Origin: Lichenibacterium ramalinae
GTDB taxonomy: Bacteria; Pseudomonadota; Alphaproteobacteria; Rhizobiales; Beijerinckiaceae
Assembly (NCBI RefSeq): GCF_004137085.1
Contig: NZ_QYBC01000021.1
Coordinates: 1 to 64,000 of the forward strand
Direction: 5' to 3'
DNA length: 64,000 nt
A program made the position numbers and the translations under genes. The stretch's first letter is position 1. Each line of letters opens with the position of its first letter. The notes under the pieces were generated by a model that was not told the origin of the DNA, ran no database searches, and was given only the letters and a program-made list of their open reading frames with translations. Below, piece after piece: positions 7,530 to 14,623 of this stretch.

Positions 7530-7625
7530 AGAAAGAGGCCGCTCAGCCTTTCGGCGAGCGGCCCAAGTCTAGGGAGGAAACGCCCAAGAAGGGCATACGC
7601 TCGAAAGCGCGCTCTGCGTATACGA
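7530..7625 (-). ncRNA. suhB: suhB/mmgR (alpha-r8) family small RNA
   Basis: Read on the minus strand there is a first hairpin (GCCCTTCTTGGGC at 7594-7582), then the single-stranded motif TTTCCTCCCT (7580-7571). A terminator hairpin follows: GGCCGCTC, an 11-base loop, GAGCGGCC (7563-7537), then TCTTTCTTT. The decamer UUUCCUCCCU between two hairpins is the signature of the alphaproteobacterial suhB/mmgR sRNA family, which acts in trans by pairing with ribosome-binding regions. In Sinorhizobium, mmgR limits polyhydroxybutyrate storage. The 3' end near 7530 is clear from the terminator. The 5' end is estimated. Confidence 0.75.
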
Positions 7626-7756
7626 CATGATCACGAGGCCCGCACCTGTTATTACTGCATGGCTGCCCGCTATTTCCCAGCAAGCCATGCCCAAAACAAC
7701 AAGCCGTCATGTGGTTGTCACATTTCGCCGACGACGGTGCGCGGCCCTCGGGCGCG

Positions 7757-8038
7757 TCAGTGCAGCCGGGGCGACGGGGTGGGCCGGCTCGCCTCCTCCA
7801 TGTCCTGAACGGAGCCGAACAGTCTGGAGACCGGGATGTCCAGGCAGTCGGCGACGGCGGCCAGCACGGCGTTGGGGATGCACAGCGCGCCCATCTCGTA
7901 GCCCTGCAGCTCTTCGAGGCCGATCCCGATCCGCATGGCGAGGGAGGCCTGCGACATCCCCTCGACCAGCCTGGCCCGCCGGATGGACCTGCCGACCCGG
8001 GCCTCGTCGGTCGAGCGGCGGATCTTGTATGGGAACAT
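7757..8038 (-). CDS. XRE-family helix-turn-helix regulator, 93 aa
   Basis: Residues 15-75 are a Cro/C1-type HTH (VGRSIRRARLVEGMSQASLA, then MRIGIGLEELQGYEMG and IPNAVLAAVADCLDIPVSRL). The order is the classical five helices with SQASLA as the recognition turn. The DNA-binding domain is nearly the whole protein, so it probably acts as a dimer without a separate sensor. The frame is open far upstream (to about 8740), but the ATG at 8036-8038 is the natural start of the family. Target genes are unknown. It lies next to the suhB-type sRNA and could control it, which is untested. Confidence 0.8.
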   Translation of the reverse strand: MFPYKIRRSTDEARVGRSIRRARLVEGMSQASLAMRIGIGLEELQGYEMGALCIPNAVLAAVADCLDIPVSRLFGSVQDMEEASRPTPSPRLH

Positions 8039-8261
8039 GGAACGCCTCGGGCTGTGAGACCCGCCATATTGCCACCCCGGAGGCCGCGCGCCATAGCGCT
8101 GCGTCTCCAAAACGCATCGCGACCTCCCGATTCCCTTATTGAGGAACGATGACGGGCGGTGAAGCCACGGTGGCTCGCCGGTGGCCGGGGGACCCGGCTC
8201 CGATGCCGGCCGTTGAGCGGCGTGCCGGCCCCGTCGCGGATGCCGGTCGGAGATCCCACGC

Positions 8262-8555
8262 ATGCCGAACCTCCAGCAACCCACGGCGGGCCTCGCCCGT
8301 GCCCTGCTGCTTGGGCTGGCCCTGTCGGCGGCGGGCCTCGGCGCCGCCCGGGCGCAGTCCACCGCGGCACCGCCGCCCACCGCCCCTTCGGCGCCGCAGA
8401 TCGGCAACGAGACGCGCGCGCCGGCCGACCCCGGGACGGCGCCGCGCCCGGCCGGCGGCAGCAGCCCCGCGGCCCCCGCCGGGGCGGCCAACGCCGGCAC
8501 GGTGCCGCTCAAGGGCGACACGACCCCGCCCGGCATCACCAAGGCGGGCCAATAG
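8262..8555 (+). CDS. Small secreted Pro/Ala-rich protein, 97 aa
   Basis: Signal peptide in residues 1-31 (RALLLGLALSAAGLGAARA, cut before QST). The mature part is disordered and Pro/Ala-rich (APPPTAPSAPQIGNETRAPA), ending GTVPLKGDTTPPGITKAGQ. No fold is expected. The DTTPPGITKAGQ ending suggests a conserved tail, but I cannot place it in a family. Probably periplasmic or wall-associated. Confidence 0.6.
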   Translation: MPNLQQPTAGLARALLLGLALSAAGLGAARAQSTAAPPPTAPSAPQIGNETRAPADPGTAPRPAGGSSPAAPAGAANAGTVPLKGDTTPPGITKAGQ

Positions 8556-8618
8556 GCGTCGGGGCCGGCGGCCGCGCCGTGGCACGGTCCCGGAGCGCGG
8601 TGTCGGCCTGGCGAACCG

Positions 8619-9269
8619 TCAGGCCAGCAGGCGTGCCAGGGCGGCGGGGCTGTCGGCCAGGAGGTCGACCCCCGCCGCCTCGAGTTCCTCGCGTCCGCCG
8701 TATCCCCACAGGGCGCCCACGGCGCGCAGCCCGTTGGCATGGGCGCCGACGACGTCGTAGCGCCGGTCGCCCACCATCACGGACTCGTCGGGCCGCAGGC
8801 CGTGCCGCTTCACGATGTCGGCGATGAGTTCGGGCTTGTGGTCGCGGAAGCCGTCGGGCTCGGAGCCGTAGACGCCGGCGAAATGGCCGATCAAGCCGAG
8901 GTGTTCGAGGATGCGGGCCGCGAAGGCCGTGCGTTTGGAGGTGGCGAGGTACAGCGCCGCGCCGCCCGCCCGCAGCGTGTCGAGCAGCGCCGGGACGCCC
9001 TCGTAGGGCGCGACGCCGAAGATGCCGGTTTCGCCGTAGTGGCGGCGGTAGGCCGCGATCGCCTCGTCCACCCGCGTGTCGCCGTAATGCGCCAGCACCT
9101 CGCCCATCACGTCGCCCAGCACCGGGCCGATCACGAAGGTGAGGTCGAAGCCCGGGTCCGGGACGTGGCCGAGGTCGCGCAGCGCGGCGTCGTAGCTCGC
9201 CACGATGCCGGGCTTGGAATCGACGAGCGTGCCGTCGAGGTCGAGCAGGACGGAACTGGGTGGGCGCAT
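8619..9269 (-). CDS. HAD-superfamily phosphatase, phosphoglycolate phosphatase-like, 216 aa
   Basis: HAD motif I (LLDLDGTLVDSKPG, nucleophile Asp10, acid/base Asp12), motif II in YLATSKR, Lys in the DGFRDHKPE loop, and motif III/IV in VMVGDRRYDVVGAHANGLRA. The helical cap sits between motifs I and II (residues about 18-85). The sequence and cap match the Gph/PGPase-like group that hydrolyses small phosphate esters such as 2-phosphoglycolate. The precise substrate is not readable. The gene ends 63 bases beyond the preceding plus-strand gene and is monocistronic. Confidence 0.85.
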   Translation of the reverse strand: MRPPSSVLLDLDGTLVDSKPGIVASYDAALRDLGHVPDPGFDLTFVIGPVLGDVMGEVLAHYGDTRVDEAIAAYRRHYGETGIFGVAPYEGVPALLDTLRAGGAALYLATSKRTAFAARILEHLGLIGHFAGVYGSEPDGFRDHKPELIADIVKRHGLRPDESVMVGDRRYDVVGAHANGLRAVGALWGYGGREELEAAGVDLLADSPAALARLLA

Positions 9270-9384
9270 CGGGGACCTCCGGTCGGCGCCCGCGGGACCG
9301 GGCTGTCGGAGGCGGAGGCTATGTCACGCCGTCGCCGACGCACGCCAGCGCAAAAAGGCGCGCCGCGTCCCGGGCGCCGCCCCG

Positions 9385-9705
9385 TCAGGACGGGAGCGCC
9401 GCCAGCGCCAGCAGGACGGCGAAGACCCCGAGCGGCGCGAGGTGGGACCATTCACGGTGACGCGCGACGGTCACGACCGCGGCCGCGACGATCGCCGCCC
9501 CGAGGACGAGGCCCGCGTCGCGGGTGCCGGGACGCGCGATGAGCACCGCGCTCGCCACCTCGAGCGCGCCGGTCACGAGGCCCCACCAGGCGGGGTAGCC
9601 CCAGCGGACGAAGCCGCTCCGCGTCGCCGGCGTGCCGACCGCGTTGAACAGCCCCGCGCCGGCGAGCCCGGCGACGAGGAGCCAGATCGAGACGGCCTGC
9701 GGCAT
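9385..9705 (-). CDS. Small integral membrane protein, 106 aa (DoxX-like or DUF4267-related)
   Basis: Four hydrophobic segments: SIWLLVAGLAGAGLFNAVG, WWGLVTGALEVASAVLIA, AGLVLGAAIVAAAVVTVA and LGVFAVLLALAALP. The size and topology match the DoxX-like group of small four-helix membrane proteins. It starts one base after the stop of the DUF4267 gene, so the two are co-transcribed and probably co-translated. Both are likely controlled by the TetR regulator divergently encoded at 10189. Confidence 0.75.
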   Translation of the reverse strand: MPQAVSIWLLVAGLAGAGLFNAVGTPATRSGFVRWGYPAWWGLVTGALEVASAVLIARPGTRDAGLVLGAAIVAAAVVTVARHREWSHLAPLGVFAVLLALAALPS

Positions 9706-9706
9706 C

Positions 9707-10087
9707 TCAGGCCTCCCGCATCGTCAGGGGAAGGGCCGCCAGGAGCATCAGGACGGCCGTCAGCCCATGGATGCCGACGGCCCGCCTCACCGAACCCCGA
9801 CCGGTGAGGACCACCAGCATATCGCCCAAGGGGATGAGGGCCTCGACGAGCAGGACGACGCCGACGACCCGCGGCTCGCCCCGCGCCATGCAGGCCAGCA
9901 CCACCAGCCCCGAAACGATGTCGCGGACCCCCTTGAGCCGGAGCCAAGCCGCGATGTTCGGGCCCACCTCGGGAAGCGGCAGGCCGAAGCCCCGGGTCGC
10001 CCCCCTCGGGCGCGCCACATACCAGATGCCGATCGCGACGATCGCGAGCGCCAGCATCAGCGCCAGTCCATCCGCAGCCCAGTGCAT
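9707..10087 (-). CDS. DUF4267-type membrane protein, 126 aa
   Basis: Starts MHWAADGLALMLALAIVAIG. The ATG at 10087 is preceded by GGAGG, 5 bases away, so I prefer it over the in-frame starts at 10099 and 10108. It has four predicted membrane segments and the loop GFGLPLPEVGPNIAAWLRLK with GVRDIVSG, characteristic of DUF4267, a family of unknown function often placed beside TetR regulators. First gene of a two-gene unit divergent from that TetR. The shared 15-bp palindrome at 10117 suggests repression by it. Confidence 0.8.
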   Translation of the reverse strand: MHWAADGLALMLALAIVAIGIWYVARPRGATRGFGLPLPEVGPNIAAWLRLKGVRDIVSGLVVLACMARGEPRVVGVVLLVEALIPLGDMLVVLTGRGSVRRAVGIHGLTAVLMLLAALPLTMREA

Positions 10088-10116
10088 CCGCGCCTCCATG
10101 ACAGGCACCTAGATAT

Positions 10117-10131
10117 TCTAGCAATGCTAGA
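10117..10131. promoter_or_regulatory. Operator palindrome between DUF4267 operon and TetR gene
   Basis: TCTAGCA-A-TGCTAGA is a perfect 15-bp inverted repeat in the middle of the short divergent intergenic region, in locally AT-rich sequence. TetR repressors usually bind such palindromes to control themselves and the neighbouring operon. Confidence 0.7.
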
Positions 10132-10188
10132 TCGTCAAGCTCTGCTATGGTCCGGACCCATGGCGGACCGGCGCCGGGAGATCGCAGC

Positions 10189-10758
10189 TTGGGCATCGCC
10201 GACAGGAAGGACAGGCAGCGGGCCGAGCGCCGGCAGCGCATCGTGGCGGCGGCGCGCCTCGTCGCGGAGCGCGAAGGCTGGGGTGCCGTCACGATCCGCC
10301 GCCTGGCGGAGGAGATCGAACACAGCCAGCCGGTCCTGTATTCGCACTTCGACAACAGGGAGGCGATCGTCGCCGCCGTCGCGCTCGCGGGGTTCCAGGA
10401 GCTGACGGCGGCGCTGCAGGCGGCGGCGCTGCAGGCGACCGGCCGGGGCGAAGCCGTCGAAGCCGTCGCCCTGGCCTATCTCGCCTTCGCCCGGCAGCAT
10501 GCGGCACTCTACGAGGCCATGTTCAACCTGCCGACCGGCCTGACATTCGCGCAAAACGAGACCCGGCCGGAACTGAAGGAGGCCTTCGCGGCGCTCGCCA
10601 CGGTGGTGGCGCCGGCGACGGCCGATGCCGACGTCGCGACCGAGACCTTCTGGGCGGCGCTGCATGGGTTGGCCGAACTCGAGCGCTCGGGCCGGATCAG
10701 GCCGGGCGCCCGCGCCGAGCGCGTGGCGCTGCTCGTGGGCGGCATGGCCGGATGGTGA
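10189..10758 (+). CDS. TetR/AcrR-family repressor, 189 aa
   Basis: N-terminal HTH in residues about 8-55: RQRIVAAARLVAEREGWGAV, TIRRLAEEIEHSQPVLYSHF, with the typical YxHF turn. The ligand-binding C-terminal domain is about 130 residues and helical. I chose TTG 10189 because GGGAG lies 8 bases upstream and it places the HTH normally. An ATG at 10147 would add 14 odd residues and start only 15 bases from the operator. It very likely represses itself and the divergent membrane-protein pair. The ligand is unknown. Confidence 0.8.
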   Translation: MGIADRKDRQRAERRQRIVAAARLVAEREGWGAVTIRRLAEEIEHSQPVLYSHFDNREAIVAAVALAGFQELTAALQAAALQATGRGEAVEAVALAYLAFARQHAALYEAMFNLPTGLTFAQNETRPELKEAFAALATVVAPATADADVATETFWAALHGLAELERSGRIRPGARAERVALLVGGMAGW

Positions 10759-10812
10759 AGCGACGAAAGCCGGCTCGATCGACCGGCCGGCCCGGTCAGG
10801 CGGGAATGCGCC

Positions 10813-11586
10813 TCACCAGCAGGTGAAGCCGCCGTCCACCACCACGACCGAGCCCGTCATCAGGCTGGCGGCGTCCGAGGCGAGGAAATGCACCACCGAG
10901 GCGACCTCGTCCGGCTGGCCGAGCCGCCCCATGGGGGTGTCGCGCAGCCAGGCATCGAGCAGGCCGCCCTCCTCCGTGGCGAACCGCGTCAGCGGGGTCT
11001 CGACGTAGGTCGGCGCCACCGCGTTGACCCGCACGCCGCGGTCGGCCCACTCGGCGGCCAGCGAGCGCGTCAGCTGGTGCACGGCGGCCTTGGACGCGTT
11101 GTAATAGGTCTGCTTCTGCGGCCTGTTGCAGATGAGGCCCGACATGGAGCCGATGTTGACGATGGCGCCGCGCCGGGCCTTCAGCATCGGCCGGGCGAAG
11201 GCGCGGTCGCACCAGAAGACGCCGTTGTAGTTGACGTCGTTGACGGCGGTCCAGTGTTCGTCCGTCACGTCCTCGGCGGCCGTCCCGGAGCGGGCGATGC
11301 CGGCATTGGCGACGAGGACGTCGACCCGGCCGTGCCGGGCGAGCACGGCCTCGGCGAGCGCATCGACCTCGGCCGAGCGCGTGACGTCGACCTGGCGGAT
11401 GTCGACGGCATGGCCCTTGGCCCGGAGTTCGTCCCGCCCCTGCTCGGCGATGCCGGCGTCGAGATCGGCGATGACCACGCTGGCGCCGTGTTCGCACAGC
11501 GCCTCGGCGCAGGACAGGCCGATGCCGCGCCCGCCGCCCGTCACCACCGCCACGCGCCCGTCCAACCTCAGCTTTTCGGCAAACAT
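10813..11586 (-). CDS. Short-chain dehydrogenase/reductase, 257 aa
   Basis: Classical SDR: cofactor motif VAVVTGGGRGIGLSCAEAL, Asp in VVIADLDAG favouring NAD(H), NAG at LVANAGIARS, catalytic Ser in NIGSMSG, and the YxxxK motif as YYNASKAAV. It ends MTGSVVVVDGGFTCW, the usual SDR terminus. The ATG at 11586 follows GGGGGAGGACGCG. Substrate unknown, with sugar or polyol alcohols common in this subgroup. It stands alone, its stop 55 bases from the converging TetR gene. Confidence 0.85.
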   Translation of the reverse strand: MFAEKLRLDGRVAVVTGGGRGIGLSCAEALCEHGASVVIADLDAGIAEQGRDELRAKGHAVDIRQVDVTRSAEVDALAEAVLARHGRVDVLVANAGIARSGTAAEDVTDEHWTAVNDVNYNGVFWCDRAFARPMLKARRGAIVNIGSMSGLICNRPQKQTYYNASKAAVHQLTRSLAAEWADRGVRVNAVAPTYVETPLTRFATEEGGLLDAWLRDTPMGRLGQPDEVASVVHFLASDAASLMTGSVVVVDGGFTCW

Positions 11587-11790
11587 CGCGTCCTCCCCCA
11601 TCGGCTGCGGCCGAAGCCGCGCCCCGGTCGCGTCCGCGCCGGAAACCCCATCTTAAGACTCCCCGGGTCGACGTTGAAGCCACGTCGCGTCGACGGGCGA
11701 CGCGGCTCGCCTTGCCGGGCCGGGGCGCGTCGGCCGCAGGGCGGCGCCGCTTCGCGCCCGTCGCCGAACCCGAGCGGGAGACCGAGAGCC

Positions 11791-12192
11791 ATGACGCCGT
11801 CCGACCTCGCCGAGCTTTACCGGGCCTATATCGCCTGCCTCAACGCGCGGGACTGGGCGCGGCTCGACCGGTTTGTCGGCGACGCGGTCGTGCACCATCC
11901 CGCGGGCCGCGGGCTCGCCACCTACCGGGCGATGCTGGAGCGCGACGTCGCCGAGATCCCGGACCTGCGCTTCGAGATCGGGCTGCTGGTCGCCGAGCCG
12001 CCCCACGTCGCGGCGCGTCTGCTGTTCGATTGCACGCCGAAGGGGCGCTTCCTCGGCCTCCCGGTCGACGGGCGGCGGGTCGCCTTCGCCGAGAACGTGA
12101 TCTACCGCTTCGCCGACGGCAGGATCGCCGAGGTCTGGTCGCTGGTCGACCGCGGCGCGATCGAACGGCAGCTCGCCACCCCGGCGCCCTGA
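11791..12192 (+). CDS. SnoaL-like / ester cyclase family protein, 133 aa
   Basis: One NTF2-like (SnoaL) alpha+beta barrel: LYRAYIACLNARDWARLDRF, then VHHPAGRGLATYRAMLERDV, IPDLRFEIGLLVAEPPHVAA, and ENVIYRFADGRIAEVWSLVD. Proteins with this arrangement are annotated as ester cyclases or SnoaL-like polyketide cyclases, but most lone ones have no proven reaction. The ATG at 11791 has GGGAG 10 bases before it. Transcribed away from the SDR gene and converging on the hydroxyacid dehydrogenase. Confidence 0.8.
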   Translation: MTPSDLAELYRAYIACLNARDWARLDRFVGDAVVHHPAGRGLATYRAMLERDVAEIPDLRFEIGLLVAEPPHVAARLLFDCTPKGRFLGLPVDGRRVAFAENVIYRFADGRIAEVWSLVDRGAIERQLATPAP

Positions 12193-12241
12193 CGCGGGCC
12201 GCGGGCGGCCGAGGGGGCCGGCAGCGTGGCCGCGGCTCGCA

Positions 12242-13207
12242 TCAGCCCTTCGGAGCGGGCGCCGCATAGGCGCCGACGGGGGCATTGAGGGCCGTCGCGG
12301 GCGTGCGGCCGGCCAGGGCCTCGAGCACCGTGCCGGCGGAAGCCACCGCCATGCGCTTCAGCGCCTCCACCGTGGCGCCGCCGAGGTGGGGCGTGAAGAT
12401 GACGCGGTCGGTCGTGCCGAGCGGGCCCTGCGGCGCGCCGTGGCTGTAGACGTCGAGCGCCGCGGCGGCGATGCGGCCCTGCGCGATGGCGTCCGCCAGG
12501 GCGTCCTCGTCGACGAGGCCGGCGCGGGCCGTGTTGACCAGGATGGCGCCGGGCTTGACCTCGGCCAGCGTGGCGGGCCCGATCAGCCCCCGCGTTTCCG
12601 GCCGCATCGGGGTGTGCAGCGAGACGAGATCGGCCTGGCGCAGGCCGTCGCCGAGCGTCGCGACGCGGGTGAACCCGTCGGTGCCGGCGGCGCGGGGCGA
12701 ATGCACCAGGACCCGCATGTCGAGCGCCGCCGCCAGCATGCGCCCGAGGCCGGAGCCCGTCGCCCCCCAGCCCACCACCAGCGCGGTCTTGCCCGATAGT
12801 TCCGCGAAGCCGTGGCGCTCGCGGAAGCCGGGCCGGCCCGCGCGCTCGTCGCGGTCCGCGGCGGGCACGAGGCGCGCCGCCGCCAGCGCCAGGCCCAGCG
12901 CCAATTCCGACACCGAGCGGGCATTGTGGCCGGGCGCGTTGCACACCAGCACGCCGGCCCGCGACGCCGCGGCCTTGTCGACGGCGTCGTGCCCGGCGCC
13001 GTGCACGACCAACACCCGCAGGCCCGCCGCGGCAGCGAACCAGGCGGCCGGGAAGCCGGCGTCGCGCGTGATGGCGGCGGTGCAGCCCGGCAGCAGCCCC
13101 AGCACGGTGTCGTGCGCGGCATCGGGGCAGATCACCGGTTCCAGGCCGGCGGCCCGCAGCATCTCCAGGCCATCGGCGTGGACGGGTTGGACGATGAGGC
13201 ACTTCAT
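12242..13207 (-). CDS. D-2-hydroxyacid dehydrogenase (NAD-dependent), 321 aa
   Basis: Substrate domain at both ends and a Rossmann domain in the middle (ALVVGWGATGSGLGRMLAAA). Catalytic residues: Arg in LVNTARAGLVDEDAL and His in VIFTPHLGGATVEAL. The usual catalytic Glu motif between them reads DVYSHGAPQGPL, so the Glu of the common DVFExEP motif is not obvious. The family reduces 2-keto acids to D-2-hydroxy acids (glycerate, lactate, phosphoglycerate types). The substrate cannot be set here. No close operon partner. Confidence 0.8.
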   Translation of the reverse strand: MKCLIVQPVHADGLEMLRAAGLEPVICPDAAHDTVLGLLPGCTAAITRDAGFPAAWFAAAAGLRVLVVHGAGHDAVDKAAASRAGVLVCNAPGHNARSVSELALGLALAAARLVPAADRDERAGRPGFRERHGFAELSGKTALVVGWGATGSGLGRMLAAALDMRVLVHSPRAAGTDGFTRVATLGDGLRQADLVSLHTPMRPETRGLIGPATLAEVKPGAILVNTARAGLVDEDALADAIAQGRIAAAALDVYSHGAPQGPLGTTDRVIFTPHLGGATVEALKRMAVASAGTVLEALAGRTPATALNAPVGAYAAPAPKG

Positions 13208-13423
13208 GCGGCGGCGTCGGTCCCTGGTCAGGCCGGGGCATCGGGCCCCGGATGCGCCATAGCACGGCCGCGACGCGGCCGGGACTCCGACGCCGCGCCG
13301 CTCGACCGCCCCGGCATGGCTGGATTCCCGGCGGCGGCTTGCCGGCGCCACGGCCGACATCGGCTTCCGCTGCGCCGCGCGGCCGGCATGGTAGGATGGC
13401 GCGCCGCCCCGAAGGAGATCCAG

Positions 13424-14077
13424 GTGAAGCCCCGCATCCTCGTCCCCCTGCTCGCTTCCCTGCTGGCAGCCCTCTGCGGCGCCGCGCCGGGCCGCGCCGG
13501 CACCATCGTCGACGGCTGGAGCAGCGTGGCGGTGCCGCCCGCGCCGGAGCTGAAGCCCGCCCGGCTCGACGCCCGCACCACCGCCCTGCTGGTCCTCGAT
13601 TTCAACGGCCACGAGGAGGCCGCGAGCGGGCCCTGCAACGCCGCCACGAAGCCGCGCTGCCTCGCCACCATCCCGGCCGTGGCGGGCCTGATCGCCAGGG
13701 CGCGGGCGGCGGGCGTCGCCGTGGTGCACAGCACCAGCGCCAACGGCGTCCCCGCCGACATCCGGCCCGGCGTGGCGCCGGCGCCGGGCGAGCCGGTCGT
13801 GAAGGCGGGGCCGGACAAGTTCATCGGCACCGCGCTCGGCGACATCCTGGCGAAGCGGGGGGCCAGGACCCTGGTCATCGTCGGCACGGCGGCCGAAGGC
13901 GCCGTCCTCGACACCGGCACCGATGCGGCGCTGCACGGCTACGACGTGGTGGTGCCGGTGGACGGCCTGTCGTCGACGGAGCCCTATGCCGAGCAATACG
14001 TGGCCTGGCACTTCGCCCATGCGCCGGGCGTCGCGGCCCGCACGACGCTGACCCGCATCGACGCCGTGGCGTTCTGA
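13424..14077 (+). CDS. Exported isochorismatase-like hydrolase, 217 aa
   Basis: GTG start with GAAGGAGA just upstream. Residues 1-25 are a signal peptide (ILVPLLASLLAALCGAAPG). The isochorismatase fold follows: Asp59 in ALLVLDFNG, Lys in VVKAGPDKF, and the nucleophile loop IVGTAAEGAVLDTGTDAALH. The position of the usual catalytic Cys is Ala160, so a cysteine-dependent amidase reaction is not possible. True isochorismatases also lack this Cys, so ester/vinyl-ether hydrolysis is conceivable. Periplasmic location is unusual for the family. Substrate unknown. Confidence 0.75.
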   Translation: MKPRILVPLLASLLAALCGAAPGRAGTIVDGWSSVAVPPAPELKPARLDARTTALLVLDFNGHEEAASGPCNAATKPRCLATIPAVAGLIARARAAGVAVVHSTSANGVPADIRPGVAPAPGEPVVKAGPDKFIGTALGDILAKRGARTLVIVGTAAEGAVLDTGTDAALHGYDVVVPVDGLSSTEPYAEQYVAWHFAHAPGVAARTTLTRIDAVAF

Positions 14078-14173
14078 GCCGGGACGGCTCTAGTGCCGGT
14101 TTTAGGACGATCCTATATGATGCCCGAAAGCGGGTGGCGGCAGGGCCGCGCCGCGACGCGAAAGGACGACACG

Positions 14174-14515
14174 ATGCCCAGCGCTCACGAGACGATCGAC
14201 ACGGAAGTCAAGAACAACGACGTGGTGCTCTTCATGAAGGGCACGCCGCAGTTCCCCATGTGCGGGTTCTCGGGCCAGTGCGTGCAGATCCTCGACTACC
14301 TCGGCGTGCCCTACAAGGGCGTGAACGTGCTCGACGATGCGGAACTGCGCCAGGGCATCAAGGAATACACCAACTGGCCGACGATCCCGCAGCTCTACGT
14401 GAAGGGCGAGTTCGTGGGGGGCTGCGACATCATCCGCGAGATGTTCCAGTCGGGCGAGCTCGCCACCCACTTCACCGGGGCGGGCGTCCCCGTGAAGCAG
14501 ACCGCCAACGGCTGA
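14174..14515 (+). CDS. grxD: Monothiol glutaredoxin GrxD, 113 aa
   Basis: Complete Grx4-type protein with the CGFS active site (Cys30 in [11 protein letters not shown]), the glutathione-binding [20 protein letters not shown], and full family length. These proteins hold a bridging [2Fe-2S] cluster with glutathione and pass iron-sulphur clusters on in the cytosol. The ATG at 14174 has AAAGGA upstream. An in-frame ATG at 14117 would add an unrelated tail. In other alphaproteobacteria grxD follows bolA or purL-region genes. Here it follows the isochorismatase-like gene and precedes the ABC1 kinase. Confidence 0.95.
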   Translation: MPSAHETIDTEVKNNDVVLFMKGTPQFPMCGFSGQCVQILDYLGVPYKGVNVLDDAELRQGIKEYTNWPTIPQLYVKGEFVGGCDIIREMFQSGELATHFTGAGVPVKQTANG

Positions 14516-14623
14516 CGGCCGGGCGCCCGGGGGGCGCCGCGACAAAAGGCATGCCGCGCGGCCTCGACAAGGGCGGGGCCGCGCAACACATCTGGGGTCC
14601 GTCTCCCTCCGGCAGCGAACCTC

